The position numbers and the translations under genes were made by a program. Below, piece after piece: positions 8,512-15,656 of a stretch of 35,894 nt of DNA (positions are counted from its first letter, which is position 1; each line of letters opens with the position of its first letter). Under the pieces are notes generated by a model. It saw nothing but the letters and a program-made list of their open reading frames with translations. It was not told the DNA's origin and made no database searches. This DNA comes from an uncultured Clostridia bacterium (GTDB taxonomy: Bacteria; Bacillota; Clostridia; Oscillospirales; Acutalibacteraceae). The stretch spans positions 1 to 35,894 of the forward strand of contig CANPWP010000017.1 of NCBI GenBank assembly GCA_947584595.1, written 5' to 3'.

Positions 8512-8539
8512 TTGATATTTTAAAAGTTTGGTTTATAAT
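8512..8539 (+). promoter_or_regulatory. Promoter of the ygjP-like/xth unit
   Basis: TTGATA (8512-8517), a 16-bp spacer and a perfect TATAAT (8534-8539). The predicted start site near 8546 rules out any translation start at 8528. Confidence 0.65.
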
Positions 8540-8545
8540 ATGATT

Positions 8546-9079
8546 ATGGTGATAACCTTGAAGTATGAGTATCGTGTTATAAAATCTAAAAGAAAAACTG
8601 CGGCAATTGAAATTGACGAGAATTGCAATCTTATTTTGCGTGTACCCCTAAGATATTCTCAAAAAACGGTTGAAAAGCTTATTTTAGACCATACAGAATG
8701 GATTGAAAAGCATATGATCATTCAGCGTGAAAAGCAAAAAAATAAGATTGTGCTTTCATATGAACAGATAAATTCTTTGAAGGAAAAGGCAAGGAATATA
8801 ATTCCCGAAAGAGTTGAGTATTACAGCAAAATTATGGGGTTAAAGATTTCAGGCATAAAAATAACTTCCGCTCAAAAACGCTTTGGCTCTTGCAGCGGAA
8901 AAAACAGTCTGTGCTTTTCTTACATACTTATGCAATACCCTATGGAAGCCGTTGATTATGTAGTTGTTCACGAGCTTGCACATATTGTTTATAAAAATCA
9001 CGGCAAAGATTTTTACAGGCTTATAGAAAAATATTTGCCTGATTATAAATTAAGAGAAAAGATGTTAAAAAGGAGATAA
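8546..9079 (+). CDS. YgjP-like zinc metallopeptidase-fold protein (DUF45)
   Basis: A protein of about 177 residues of the YgjP/WLM family (PF01863). It has the N-terminal EYRVIKSKRKTAAIEI strand pattern, RFGSCSGKNSLCFSYILMQYP in the middle, and the zinc motif HELAH at about 142-146 with a third ligand in NHGKDF about six residues on. The family is predicted to be metal-dependent and related to SprT/M48 proteases; its substrate is not firmly known. The frame is open from TTG 8528, but that codon lies before the TATAAT box. In-frame candidates are ATG 8546, GTG 8549 and TTG 8558, the last with GGTGAT just before it. I use 8546, which would be almost leaderless. The stop is 1 nt before xth, so the two are translated from one message. 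Confidence 0.75.
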   Translation: MVITLKYEYRVIKSKRKTAAIEIDENCNLILRVPLRYSQKTVEKLILDHTEWIEKHMIIQREKQKNKIVLSYEQINSLKEKARNIIPERVEYYSKIMGLKISGIKITSAQKRFGSCSGKNSLCFSYILMQYPMEAVDYVVVHELAHIVYKNHGKDFYRLIEKYLPDYKLREKMLKRR

Positions 9080-9080
9080 A

Positions 9081-9833
9081 ATGAAGTTAATTTCTTGGAA
9101 TGTAAACGGATTCAGAGCCTGTCTTAAAAAAGGCTTTGAGGAATTTTTTAATGATATAGATGCAGATTTTTTCTGCTTGCAGGAAACAAAAATGCAGCCC
9201 GGTCAGGCAGAATTTCACCCATACGGTTATAAAGAATATTACTTTAGCGCAGAAAGAAAAGGATATTCTGGAACTGCTGTTTTTGCAAAGCAAGAACCCG
9301 TAAGTGTAGTCTACGGAATAAATAATGATTATATGGACGAGGGAAGAGTAATAACCCTTGAATATGAAAACTTTTATTTGGTTAATTGCTATTCGCCAAA
9401 TGCAAAAGACGGATTATTAAGAATAGATTACAGAATGGCATTTGAAGATAAAATGCGGGAGTATTTATCTGATCTTGACAAGAAAAAGCCTGTTATTTAC
9501 TGCGGAGACTTGAATGTTGCCCATAATGAAATTGACTTAAAAAATCCAAAACCCAATATGGGTAATGCAGGATTTTCAGACGAGGAAAGGGGCAAAATGA
9601 CGGAACTTTTAAACGCAGGATTTACAGACAGTTTCAGATATTTATATCCTGATAAAACTCTTGCATATTCCTGGTGGTCATATAGATTTAATGCAAGAAA
9701 AAACAATGCAGGATGGCGTATTGATTATTTTATAGTATCAGACAGAATAAAGGATAAAATAAAAGAAGCCGAGATTTTCTCAGAAATTTATGGAAGCGAC
9801 CATTGCCCCGTAGGACTTGAAATTGATATATAA
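9081..9833 (+). CDS. xth: Exodeoxyribonuclease III (AP endonuclease)
   Basis: A 250-residue enzyme of the exonuclease III/endonuclease-exonuclease-phosphatase superfamily. It cleaves DNA 5' of abasic sites in base excision repair and removes 3' blocking groups. Motifs in order: ISWNVNGFRA with the metal-linked Asn8, LQETK (Glu35), GYSGTAVFAK, CGDLNVAH (Asp143, Asn145), the WWSYRFNARKNNAGWRIDYF block, and GSDHCPVGLEI with the catalytic His241. The length is typical for Xth/ExoA. AAAAGGAG directly precedes the ATG, and the gene starts 1 nt after the ygjP-like stop. A terminator at 9927-9953 closes the unit. Confidence 0.95.
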   Translation: MKLISWNVNGFRACLKKGFEEFFNDIDADFFCLQETKMQPGQAEFHPYGYKEYYFSAERKGYSGTAVFAKQEPVSVVYGINNDYMDEGRVITLEYENFYLVNCYSPNAKDGLLRIDYRMAFEDKMREYLSDLDKKKPVIYCGDLNVAHNEIDLKNPKPNMGNAGFSDEERGKMTELLNAGFTDSFRYLYPDKTLAYSWWSYRFNARKNNAGWRIDYFIVSDRIKDKIKEAEIFSEIYGSDHCPVGLEIDI

Positions 9834-9846
9834 AATCAGTCGTCAA

Positions 9847-9925
9847 GCTGCACCTATCTGGGCAGACAACAATATATAAAAATGGTTTTTTATCCCGACT
9901 GTTTCCGAGCAGTTTCCTATAAAGT
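9847..9925 (-). repeat. Terminator-linked interspersed repeat, copy 1
   Basis: Read on the minus strand it starts ACTTTATAGGAAACTG directly after the T-tract of the 9927-9953 terminator, continues with AACAGTCGGG, then an AT-rich variable stretch, then GTCTGCCCAGATAGGTGC. It matches the repeats at 11142-11226 and 30761-30841 in block order and spacing. It carries no open frame and no target-site duplication that I can see. Confidence 0.65.
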
Positions 9926-9926
9926 A

Positions 9927-9953
9927 AAAAACTCCGCTGTTTTAAGCGGAGTT
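9927..9953. terminator. Bidirectional terminator between xth and the fkbM-type gene
   Basis: ACTCCGCT pairs with AGCGGAGT around a short T-rich loop, flanked by AAAAA on the left and TTTT on the right, so it can end both converging transcripts. Confidence 0.8.
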
Positions 9954-9988
9954 TTCGCCTTTTTAACTAAGTCTTTTAGTTAAAGATT

Positions 9989-11056
9989 TTAAATACAATA
10001 TAGATTAGTATCCCAAAATGGAATGTATGGGTGATGTCTTAAATAAATTTTATATTCGGGGTTGATTGCTTTTATAATAAGGGGAAGTGTAAAAATATCC
10101 TCACTTCTGTGATAAGCGGCTATATTCAGCTTTGGTTTGTGTTTTTTTAAAACGTTTGTTGAGCCTTCAAGGGCTTTCATCTCTCCGCCCTCAACATCCA
10201 TTTTTATATAGGTCGCTTTTCGTCCGCTTAATATTCCGTCAAGTGAAGACGCCATAACAGGAACACCGTTTATATCCTGTGCACTGCTGCGTCCGCTTTT
10301 TTTGTTAAAGTAAAGTGTGGTTCCCTTTGAATATGCGGCAATGTTCCAACATTCGCTGTTTTTTATGTTTTTGCAAAAGGATTTAAGCTTTTCATAATTT
10401 TTTCCGTTTGGTTCTAAAGCAATTATTCTTTCATAATCATTAACATAGCTTAAAAATTCTTCAACCGTATCACCCTTGCAAGCCCCTAAATCTGCAAAAA
10501 ATTCATTGTCATTAAGCTTTAAAATATTGATAAATGCTTCCTCTTTTGGTGTTTCTGCCTTTTTTAAAAATTCAAGTTTTCCGGTATATTCAAAAATCAA
10601 AACATTTTTATAAACTTCTTTTGATTTTTCATCTTCAAAAATATTGTAAGTTTTTTCAATAAGAGAATAATTTTTTTCTGCAAATTCTTTATCAAATATA
10701 TTATCTCCGAAAACAGGTACAGAGGGAACAAGCAATTTATGTTTTTGTGAAACAGAGTAAATGCGCTTAATAACATCTTCAAGCTGTGAGCCGAAGCAGA
10801 GTGCGATAATAAAATCATCATATGTATTTTCAATATCACTGAGCTTTTGCACTTTGTAACCTCTGAAAGACTGACCTCTTACAAAGTCGTCGCTTGCCAT
10901 AACGGCAGAAGGTGTAATATTAAATTTTGAAAACGCAGTTATGACTTTGTCTGCACCGTCGCCCATTCCATAGAGCACAATGGGCAATTCGGTATTTTTA
11001 AAAGTATCCCATACGGAAGTTTGGTTTTTAAAAAAATCAGTAAAAGTATCAGTCAT
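9989..11056 (-). CDS. FkbM-family SAM-dependent methyltransferase
   Basis: A 355-residue protein in two parts. Residues 1-150 hold a Rossmann-like region beginning IVLYGMGDGADKVI (26-39), of the kind found before methyltransferases and glycosyltransferases in glycan gene clusters. Residues about 175-330 are an FkbM domain: SAM-binding FFADLGACKGDTVEEFL (186-202), ALEPN (213-217) at the end of the second strand, and the family signature IKMDVEGGEMKALEG (284-298), then KPKLNIAAYHRSEDIF. FkbM enzymes O-methylate sugars or small molecules; no neighbouring glycan genes reveal the substrate here. The ribosome site (CGGAG) is weak. The gene sits alone, flanked on both sides by direct copies of the same interspersed repeat. 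Confidence 0.8.
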   Translation of the reverse strand: MTDTFTDFFKNQTSVWDTFKNTELPIVLYGMGDGADKVITAFSKFNITPSAVMASDDFVRGQSFRGYKVQKLSDIENTYDDFIIALCFGSQLEDVIKRIYSVSQKHKLLVPSVPVFGDNIFDKEFAEKNYSLIEKTYNIFEDEKSKEVYKNVLIFEYTGKLEFLKKAETPKEEAFINILKLNDNEFFADLGACKGDTVEEFLSYVNDYERIIALEPNGKNYEKLKSFCKNIKNSECWNIAAYSKGTTLYFNKKSGRSSAQDINGVPVMASSLDGILSGRKATYIKMDVEGGEMKALEGSTNVLKKHKPKLNIAAYHRSEDIFTLPLIIKAINPEYKIYLRHHPYIPFWDTNLYCI

Positions 11057-11141
11057 AAAAAACTCCGATAAAAATAAAATTACAAAAGAAACGTAAGAAT
11101 TATAAACTAATAAGTAAAATTATATAAAGCAGACGGCGGGC

Positions 11142-11226
11142 ACAGCACATATCTGAGCAGACAGCATCATATAAAACAAATTTTTTATACCCGAGTGTTT
11201 TCAAGCAGTTTCCTATAAGGTAAAAA
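11142..11226 (-). repeat. Terminator-linked interspersed repeat, copy 2
   Basis: On the minus strand it begins in the T-tract of the 5S rRNA terminator, with ACCTTATAGGAAACTGC, then ACTCGGG, an AT-rich spacer, and GCTGTCTGCTCAGATATGTG. It has the same orientation as copy 1, so the two copies bracket the methyltransferase gene as direct repeats about 1.2 kb apart. Confidence 0.65.
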
Positions 11227-11254
11227 AACGCCCACCCTACTGGGTGGACGCTTT
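11225..11254 (-). terminator. Intrinsic terminator of the 5S rRNA gene
   Basis: On the minus strand, GCGTCCACCC pairs with GGGTGGGCGT around a 4-nt loop (G-U wobbles allowed), extended by A-T pairs and followed by a run of T. It starts 6 nt after the mature 5S end. Confidence 0.85.
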
Positions 11255-11259
11255 ATTAT

Positions 11260-11375
11260 GTTGGCATCTTCCTATTTTCACAGGCCGTCGCCAGCCAACT
11301 ATCTTCGGCACTACTGAGCTTAACTTCTGTGTTCGGTATGGGAACAGGTGGACCCTCAGCGTCATCAACACCAAC
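11260..11375 (-). rRNA. rrf: 5S ribosomal RNA (isolated gene)
   Basis: A 116-nt sequence with complementary ends (GTTGGTGTTGATG at 11375 and GATGCCAAC at 11260). It holds the invariant 5S core CCATACCGAACACAGAAGTT and the loop region GTAGTGCCGAAGATAG. No 23S or 16S sequence precedes it. Instead it has its own promoter (11409-11437) and terminator (11225-11254), so it is a free-standing transcription unit. It diverges from the DUF815 ATPase gene. Confidence 0.93.
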
Positions 11376-11408
11376 TTATATTTTACTTCGTTTTTCAACG
11401 ACTTTGCT

Positions 11409-11437
11409 ATTATATCACTATAATTTTAAAATTGCAA
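11409..11437 (-). promoter_or_regulatory. Promoter of the isolated 5S rRNA gene
   Basis: On the minus strand, TTGCAA (11437-11432), a 17-bp spacer and a perfect TATAAT (11414-11409), about 34 nt from the 5S 5' end. Transcription would start near 11402, leaving a short precursor to trim. Confidence 0.8.
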
Positions 11438-11492
11438 CCCCTTTTTTAAAAAAAAATTAAAAAATTTTTTATTTGTGTAACATTATCTTAAT

Positions 11493-11521
11493 TTGACTTA
11501 AAATGTAAAAGAGTGTACAAT
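11493..11521 (+). promoter_or_regulatory. Promoter of the DUF815 ATPase gene
   Basis: TTGACT (11493-11498), a 17-bp spacer and TACAAT (11516-11521). The -10 box lies inside the longest open frame of the gene, so the start codon must be downstream. Confidence 0.7.
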
Positions 11522-11545
11522 AAATACAAGATTGGAATGATAAAA

Positions 11546-12775
11546 ATGAATAAAACGGAAAAGTCGCTTTTACTTCTTTCATCTCTTTCCATATACAAGG
11601 GAATTTTGAAAAGAAGTGTTCCCGGGGCTTTTTATAATTTGCTTTTATCCGCAGATAAAGAGCCGGTTGAATTTTTAAATGCTTACGGTAATTTTTACTC
11701 TTTGCTAAGTCAACGGGGATACAGCGACAACTTTGCTTACTGTATGACTGAGGCAGCTCTTTTTGACGAAAACTGCTTTACGGAATTCTCCGCAGGAGGA
11801 AAAACGAGCCGATTGCCACAAAATGTAATTGACGCTGTTATTCGTGACTGCGAAGCAATTAATTTTGTATCGTCGCTTAGTGCTGATGAAATTTTAAATG
11901 ATTACAAGTATATTGAAATAATCAAGGAGATTGCAGATACTCTTCCCAAATGGAAAAAAGGAAGACCTGCAAATGTTTTTGCAGATTTTGACGGCAATAT
12001 TGCACCTTTAGCTGATTTTTACAGAAAAAACGGATGCGGAATGTTTGCAAGATACAGAGCCTTTATCTGGCGTGACGGAGATATTCAGCCTGTTGTTCAC
12101 CCTGACAATATTGATATTTCCACTTTTATCGGATATGAAAAGCAGAGAAATCAGGTGATTGAAAACACGCTTTCGTTTCTGGAAAACAAAAGCTGTAACA
12201 ACTGTCTGCTTTACGGAGACAAGGGAACAGGCAAAAGCTCAACTGTTAAGGCTATTGCAAATAAATTCAGGGATAAGGGTTTAAGAATTGTTGAAATGCC
12301 AAAGGAGAGGCTTGTTGATTTCCCTGTTTTAGTGGATAAAATTGCATCTATTCCAATGAAGTTTATTATTTTTATTGATGACCTTTCTTTTCAAAAGCAG
12401 GATCAAAGCTATACATCTCTGAAAGCCGTGCTTGAGGGAGGCCTTGCGTCAAGACCTAAAAACACTTTAATTTATGCAACATCAAACAGACGTCATCTTG
12501 TAAAAGAAACATGGGACGACAGAAACACAGATGATATAAACAGACGGGATAATATGGAGGAAACGCTTTCCTTATCAGACAGATTCGGGCTTTCTGTTTA
12601 TTTTGGTGTTCCCGAAAAGGATAAATTCCTTGAAATTGTTTTTGAACTTGCAAGAAAAAATAACATTAAATTATCTGAGCAGGAGCTTGCTCTAAAAGCA
12701 GAAAGATTTGCACTTTCAAGGGGCGGTCGATCACCCAGATGTGCAAAACAGTTTGTAGAATCGTTATTTTACTAA
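11546..12775 (+). CDS. DUF815-family AAA+ ATPase
   Basis: A 409-residue cytoplasmic protein. The first 190 residues are an unassigned helical region typical of the family. The ATPase core follows: FIGYEKQRNQVIENT, Walker A LLYGDKGTGKSS (P-loop about 224-231), Walker B FIIFIDDLSF, sensor-like IYATSNRRHL, then a C-terminal lid with LSDRFGLSVYF and SRGGRSPRCAKQFVESL. DUF815 proteins are widespread AAA+ ATPases without an established substrate. The frame is open from GTG 11513, but a promoter -10 box occupies 11516-11521. In-frame ATGs at 11537 and 11546 remain; 11546 has a GGA nine bases upstream. The lipoprotein gene follows 45 nt later in the same direction, so co-transcription is possible. 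Confidence 0.8.
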   Translation: MNKTEKSLLLLSSLSIYKGILKRSVPGAFYNLLLSADKEPVEFLNAYGNFYSLLSQRGYSDNFAYCMTEAALFDENCFTEFSAGGKTSRLPQNVIDAVIRDCEAINFVSSLSADEILNDYKYIEIIKEIADTLPKWKKGRPANVFADFDGNIAPLADFYRKNGCGMFARYRAFIWRDGDIQPVVHPDNIDISTFIGYEKQRNQVIENTLSFLENKSCNNCLLYGDKGTGKSSTVKAIANKFRDKGLRIVEMPKERLVDFPVLVDKIASIPMKFIIFIDDLSFQKQDQSYTSLKAVLEGGLASRPKNTLIYATSNRRHLVKETWDDRNTDDINRRDNMEETLSLSDRFGLSVYFGVPEKDKFLEIVFELARKNNIKLSEQELALKAERFALSRGGRSPRCAKQFVESLFY

Positions 12776-12820
12776 AGACATACTAATTAATAAAGTTTAT
12801 GAAGTTTTATGGAGGTTAAC

Positions 12821-14047
12821 ATGAGAATTTTCAAAAGAAAAACGATTGCTTTTATACTTTCCTGTATGATTGTATTAACAGCCTTCAGCATTGCAGGCTG
12901 CGGTCAGGAAAATTCAAATTATCCGGTAACTGTAGGCAACATAACATTTGATACAGAACCTGAAAACATTGTTGTTCTTTCAGATGATATTGCAGACATT
13001 ATTTCCTGTATAGGCTATGATGTTAAAATGGTAGGAAAGTCTGATTCCGTAACACAGGAAGAATTAAGCGTTGTGCCGTCTGTAGGCAATGAAATTACGC
13101 CGAATACCTCTCTCATCATTACAAATGAAACTGATGTTGTATTTTGTGACGAAAGTTTAGACGAAAACACTAAGAAGGTCTTGGACGATAACGGTATCAA
13201 GGTTATAAAAATGATGTCGGCAGAAACAACGGAGGAACTTGAAACTGTTTACAGAAGTTTGGGAAAAATACTTGGCGGAAAAACTACAGGTGAAGAAAAA
13301 GCACAAGAGGCTTACAACAATCTCATAAGTTCAATGGACGAAGTAAAGTCAAAGTATTCAAGCGGTTCAATTCTCAACACTGTTTGCTATATTTATACAG
13401 ACGGGGATCAAGTTAAAATTGCCGGGAAAAATACTTTTGCAGATTTGCTTTTAAGCTATACAGGAGCAGTTAATGTAGCAGTAGAAGCGGGTGAGCAAAA
13501 CGTTCAGGATGCCAGACTTAATGTAAGCAATCCTACATATATTTTCTATTCGGATAAGACTGCTCTTAATGCGCTTAAGTCAGATGACACACTAAAAAAT
13601 CTTTCAGCGGTAAAATCAAATAAGGTTATGGAGATTTCTCTTACAGATATGTCAAGACACGGAATCACAGCCTTAGCTGATTTGCAGTCAATGGTTGATT
13701 TTATGTATCCCGTTCAAAGTACAGGAGGAAGCGCATCTGCAGCTGCCGATAATAAAAACTTAACAGACGAATATAACATCACAATTCCTGATGACGGATT
13801 TGCCCTTGAAGATGAAAACGATAATGTTAAGGTTATGCAGACTCGGCTTAAGGATTTAGGTTATGTAAGCGATGAAGAAAACATAACAGGTTATTACGGT
13901 CAGATTACACAAAATGCGGTAACTGCATTCCAAAAGCAAAACAATATTAAAGAAACGGGAACTGCTGATAAAACAACACTTGAGAAAATGTTCTCACCCG
14001 ATGCAGTTAAAGCGGAATCTCCTGTAGATACAGAATCTGAGGAATAA
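12821..14047 (+). CDS. Lipoprotein: periplasmic-binding (TroA/BtuF-like) plus peptidoglycan-binding domain
   Basis: A 408-residue predicted lipoprotein. The signal peptide ends in the lipobox SIAGC with Cys27 as lipidation site. Residues about 35-300 look like the class III substrate-binding fold used for metal chelates and cobalamin (PENIVVLSDDIADIISCIGY, VGNEITPNTSLIITNETDVV, AGKNTFADLLLSYTGAVNVA). After a Ser/Ala linker, residues about 320-395 form a PG_binding_1 domain (NVKVMQTRLKDLGYV, GYYGQITQNAVTAFQKQNNI). Such a fusion would hold the binding protein to the wall. No permease or ATPase of an importer is next to it, so it may have been repurposed as a sensor or wall protein. GGAGG at 12811-12815 fixes the start at 12821; an in-frame ATG at 12809 overlaps that site and is rejected. 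Confidence 0.7.
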   Translation: MRIFKRKTIAFILSCMIVLTAFSIAGCGQENSNYPVTVGNITFDTEPENIVVLSDDIADIISCIGYDVKMVGKSDSVTQEELSVVPSVGNEITPNTSLIITNETDVVFCDESLDENTKKVLDDNGIKVIKMMSAETTEELETVYRSLGKILGGKTTGEEKAQEAYNNLISSMDEVKSKYSSGSILNTVCYIYTDGDQVKIAGKNTFADLLLSYTGAVNVAVEAGEQNVQDARLNVSNPTYIFYSDKTALNALKSDDTLKNLSAVKSNKVMEISLTDMSRHGITALADLQSMVDFMYPVQSTGGSASAAADNKNLTDEYNITIPDDGFALEDENDNVKVMQTRLKDLGYVSDEENITGYYGQITQNAVTAFQKQNNIKETGTADKTTLEKMFSPDAVKAESPVDTESEE

Positions 14048-14077
14048 TAAAAAATAAAAACACATAGGAAACCCGGC

Positions 14078-14112
14078 GGCAGTCTCAAAACTTCATTTGT
14101 TTTGAGACTGCC
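14078..14112 (+). terminator. Intrinsic terminator after the binding-protein gene
   Basis: GGCAGTCTCAAAAC (14078-14091) pairs perfectly with GTTTTGAGACTGCC (14099-14112) around a 7-nt loop, followed by CTTGTTTT. Confidence 0.85.
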
Positions 14113-14249
14113 CTTGTTTTATCTGCTTTATAAAAGAAATGACAAATTAAATGCAACGGGGAGGTTTATGGGACACCTTAAAGCCTATAATATAAATAAA
14201 AACAAAAAAATATATGAAATATATGAAAAAACTTTAAGGAGAAATGAAA

Positions 14250-14465
14250 ATGTTTAATTTTTGTATATTTGTTTTTATTGCGTATTTTTTCAAAGGGGTT
14301 TTCAGAATGGTATTTCCCGAAAAAACAGTCATACGTAAGGGCGTACTTGTTGCACAATATGCGGGTGAAAGACAAAGAAAAATTAAAAAAGCGCCCCGAA
14401 AAAAGTTCGTGGCGCTATATGAAAATAATCGAAATAAAGGCGGCAATTCTAAAATTTGTGCATAA
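14250..14465 (+). CDS. Small basic protein with N-terminal membrane segment, unknown
   Basis: A 71-residue open frame that I do not recognise. Residues 1-17 (FNFCIFVFIAYFFKGVF) could form one membrane helix. The rest is strongly basic (GERQRKIKKAPRKKF), so a small membrane-associated protein is possible. AAGGAG at 14236-14241 lies 8 nt before the ATG at 14250. Another in-frame ATG at 14244 is too close to that site. A 29-codon open frame (14168-14257) with GGGGAGG upstream overlaps its start and could be a leader peptide or chance. It ends exactly where the converging HD-domain gene ends. Codon use gives little support, so the gene is tentative. Confidence 0.35.
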   Translation: MFNFCIFVFIAYFFKGVFRMVFPEKTVIRKGVLVAQYAGERQRKIKKAPRKKFVALYENNRNKGGNSKICA

Positions 14466-14957
14466 TTATTCGCATAAATACATATTTTCCAAAATCATAT
14501 TGCCGGTTTTTGTTTTAAATATTTTATCCTGTATTTTTACAATTTGTTTTTTAGTTAAATTATCTTCAAAAATATTTACAATGAAATCGGCTTCAATAAG
14601 AATTTGATAAACGATATTGTCAATATTGTTATATGTGTGGTGGTGTGCAATAAGATAGCATACATCTTTTATAAAATTCTGTTGAAAGCCTAATTCAGAC
14701 AACATTTTCTCAGCGACGGCAGGACCTTCCTGTTCCTGATATTTTCCTAAGCTGCTGTTGTATTTTTCCTCGCTTATTTTAATGCCGATATCGTGGGTCA
14801 AAGCACTTATTTCAAGCAAAAACTGTTGTTCCTTTGTTATATTTTCAGCTTCTCCGATAGTTTTTGCAAAGGAATATACCTTTAAAAAATGATTGATTCT
14901 CTTACAGTCGCCCTTATAGTATTCAATCATTTTTTTGCAAACTTCCGTACAGGTCAT
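14466..14957 (-). CDS. HD-domain protein (predicted metal-dependent phosphohydrolase)
   Basis: A 163-residue protein of the HD superfamily. Motifs: the first His in RINHFLKVYSFAK (about residue 23), the HD pair in ALTHDIGIK (His55, Asp56), a helical linker with EGPAVAEKML, then AHHHTY and the distal Asp in ILIEADFIVNI. Such small HD proteins hydrolyse nucleotides or other phosphomonoesters; the substrate cannot be read from sequence. The frame is open from 14981, but GGGGAAGT upstream of the ATG at 14957 marks the likely start. That ATG follows the stop of the DUF5662 gene by one base (TAAAATG), so translation is coupled. The pair reads on the minus strand from a promoter near 15570. Confidence 0.75.
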   Translation of the reverse strand: MTCTEVCKKMIEYYKGDCKRINHFLKVYSFAKTIGEAENITKEQQFLLEISALTHDIGIKISEEKYNSSLGKYQEQEGPAVAEKMLSELGFQQNFIKDVCYLIAHHHTYNNIDNIVYQILIEADFIVNIFEDNLTKKQIVKIQDKIFKTKTGNMILENMYLCE

Positions 14958-14958
14958 T

Positions 14959-15489
14959 TTACTTCCCCTTCCTGTAAACATTCTTTATATAAGAAAAGGT
15001 TTCTTTTTCACCTTTTTCTGCAAGCATTGTCAGCAAAAACTCCAATTCATCTGATGTTTTATCATTTATAAAGCGTTTGCCCTTCGTTCTTAAAAAATAC
15101 TCCAGAGGACAGCGATCAGTGTATTTTTCCTTGTTATATATTTTACTTGCGGCAATTCTGTCGCAAACCATTTCAATAACATATTTTCTCGGCATTTCTA
15201 TAGCCGTAATTCTTCGTGTTTTATTGTTGTAATCAGTCCAGTATTCAAAATGGTGCTTGTTTCTGCCTTTGTGGTGCATCCAAGCTGTTGAGTATCCGTA
15301 TAATTCCCGTTCACCTTCATTTGGCGAACGTGTACCCTGAAAATGTTTAGCTCCGGGTATAAACTCAGCGGGGGTGTATTTTGATAAATCGTGTCTTAGT
15401 CCTTGCCAGAATATCCCGGCTTTCCAACAATTAGCTATTACTTTATGTCTGTGTTTTGTAATAGTTATAAAGTGTTTAATTGGATGCAT
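14959..15489 (-). CDS. DUF5662-family protein
   Basis: A 176-residue cytoplasmic protein. It starts MHPIKHFITITKHRHKV, followed by WQGLRHDLSKYTPAEF, a His-rich stretch (TAWMHHKGRNKHHFEYW), and a C-terminal part with MPRKYVIEMVCDRIAA and CPLEYFLRTK. This pattern is the DUF5662 family, common in gut Clostridia and in phages; no function is established. The clustered His and Asp residues (RHDLSKY, HHKGRNKHH) suggest metal binding, which is inference. The ribosome site AGGTGA precedes the ATG at 15489; a longer open frame from 15576 runs through the promoter and is not used. It is the first gene of a two-gene unit with the HD protein. Confidence 0.75.
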   Translation of the reverse strand: MHPIKHFITITKHRHKVIANCWKAGIFWQGLRHDLSKYTPAEFIPGAKHFQGTRSPNEGERELYGYSTAWMHHKGRNKHHFEYWTDYNNKTRRITAIEMPRKYVIEMVCDRIAASKIYNKEKYTDRCPLEYFLRTKGKRFINDKTSDELEFLLTMLAEKGEKETFSYIKNVYRKGK

Positions 15490-15564
15490 AATGTTTTCAC
15501 CTGAATTTCGTTTATATGTATCATTTTTGTAACATCTGGTGATAAATCTAAAATTTTCTCTTGC

Positions 15565-15570
15565 ATTATA
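15565..15570 (-). promoter_or_regulatory. Extended -10 promoter of the DUF5662-HD unit
   Basis: On the minus strand, TGGTATAAT provides a TATAAT box with an upstream TG, the extended -10 form. No clear -35 is seen at the usual distance. Confidence 0.5.
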
Positions 15571-15656
15571 CCACATAATACTGAAAAATAAAATAAAACT
15601 TGATAAATATTCTTAAAAGTTATAAAATTACCTTATACTGATTATAGGTGGATTTT

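Noticed and set aside
11376..11512. tRNA gene or 23S end next to the 5S gene
   Set aside because: The sequence is AT-rich promoter DNA; no cloverleaf or 23S 3' sequence is visible.
14269..14607. 112-codon plus-strand frame overlapping the small basic protein and the HD gene end
   Set aside because: No ribosome site, runs antisense into a well-supported gene, and its peptide has no recognisable feature.
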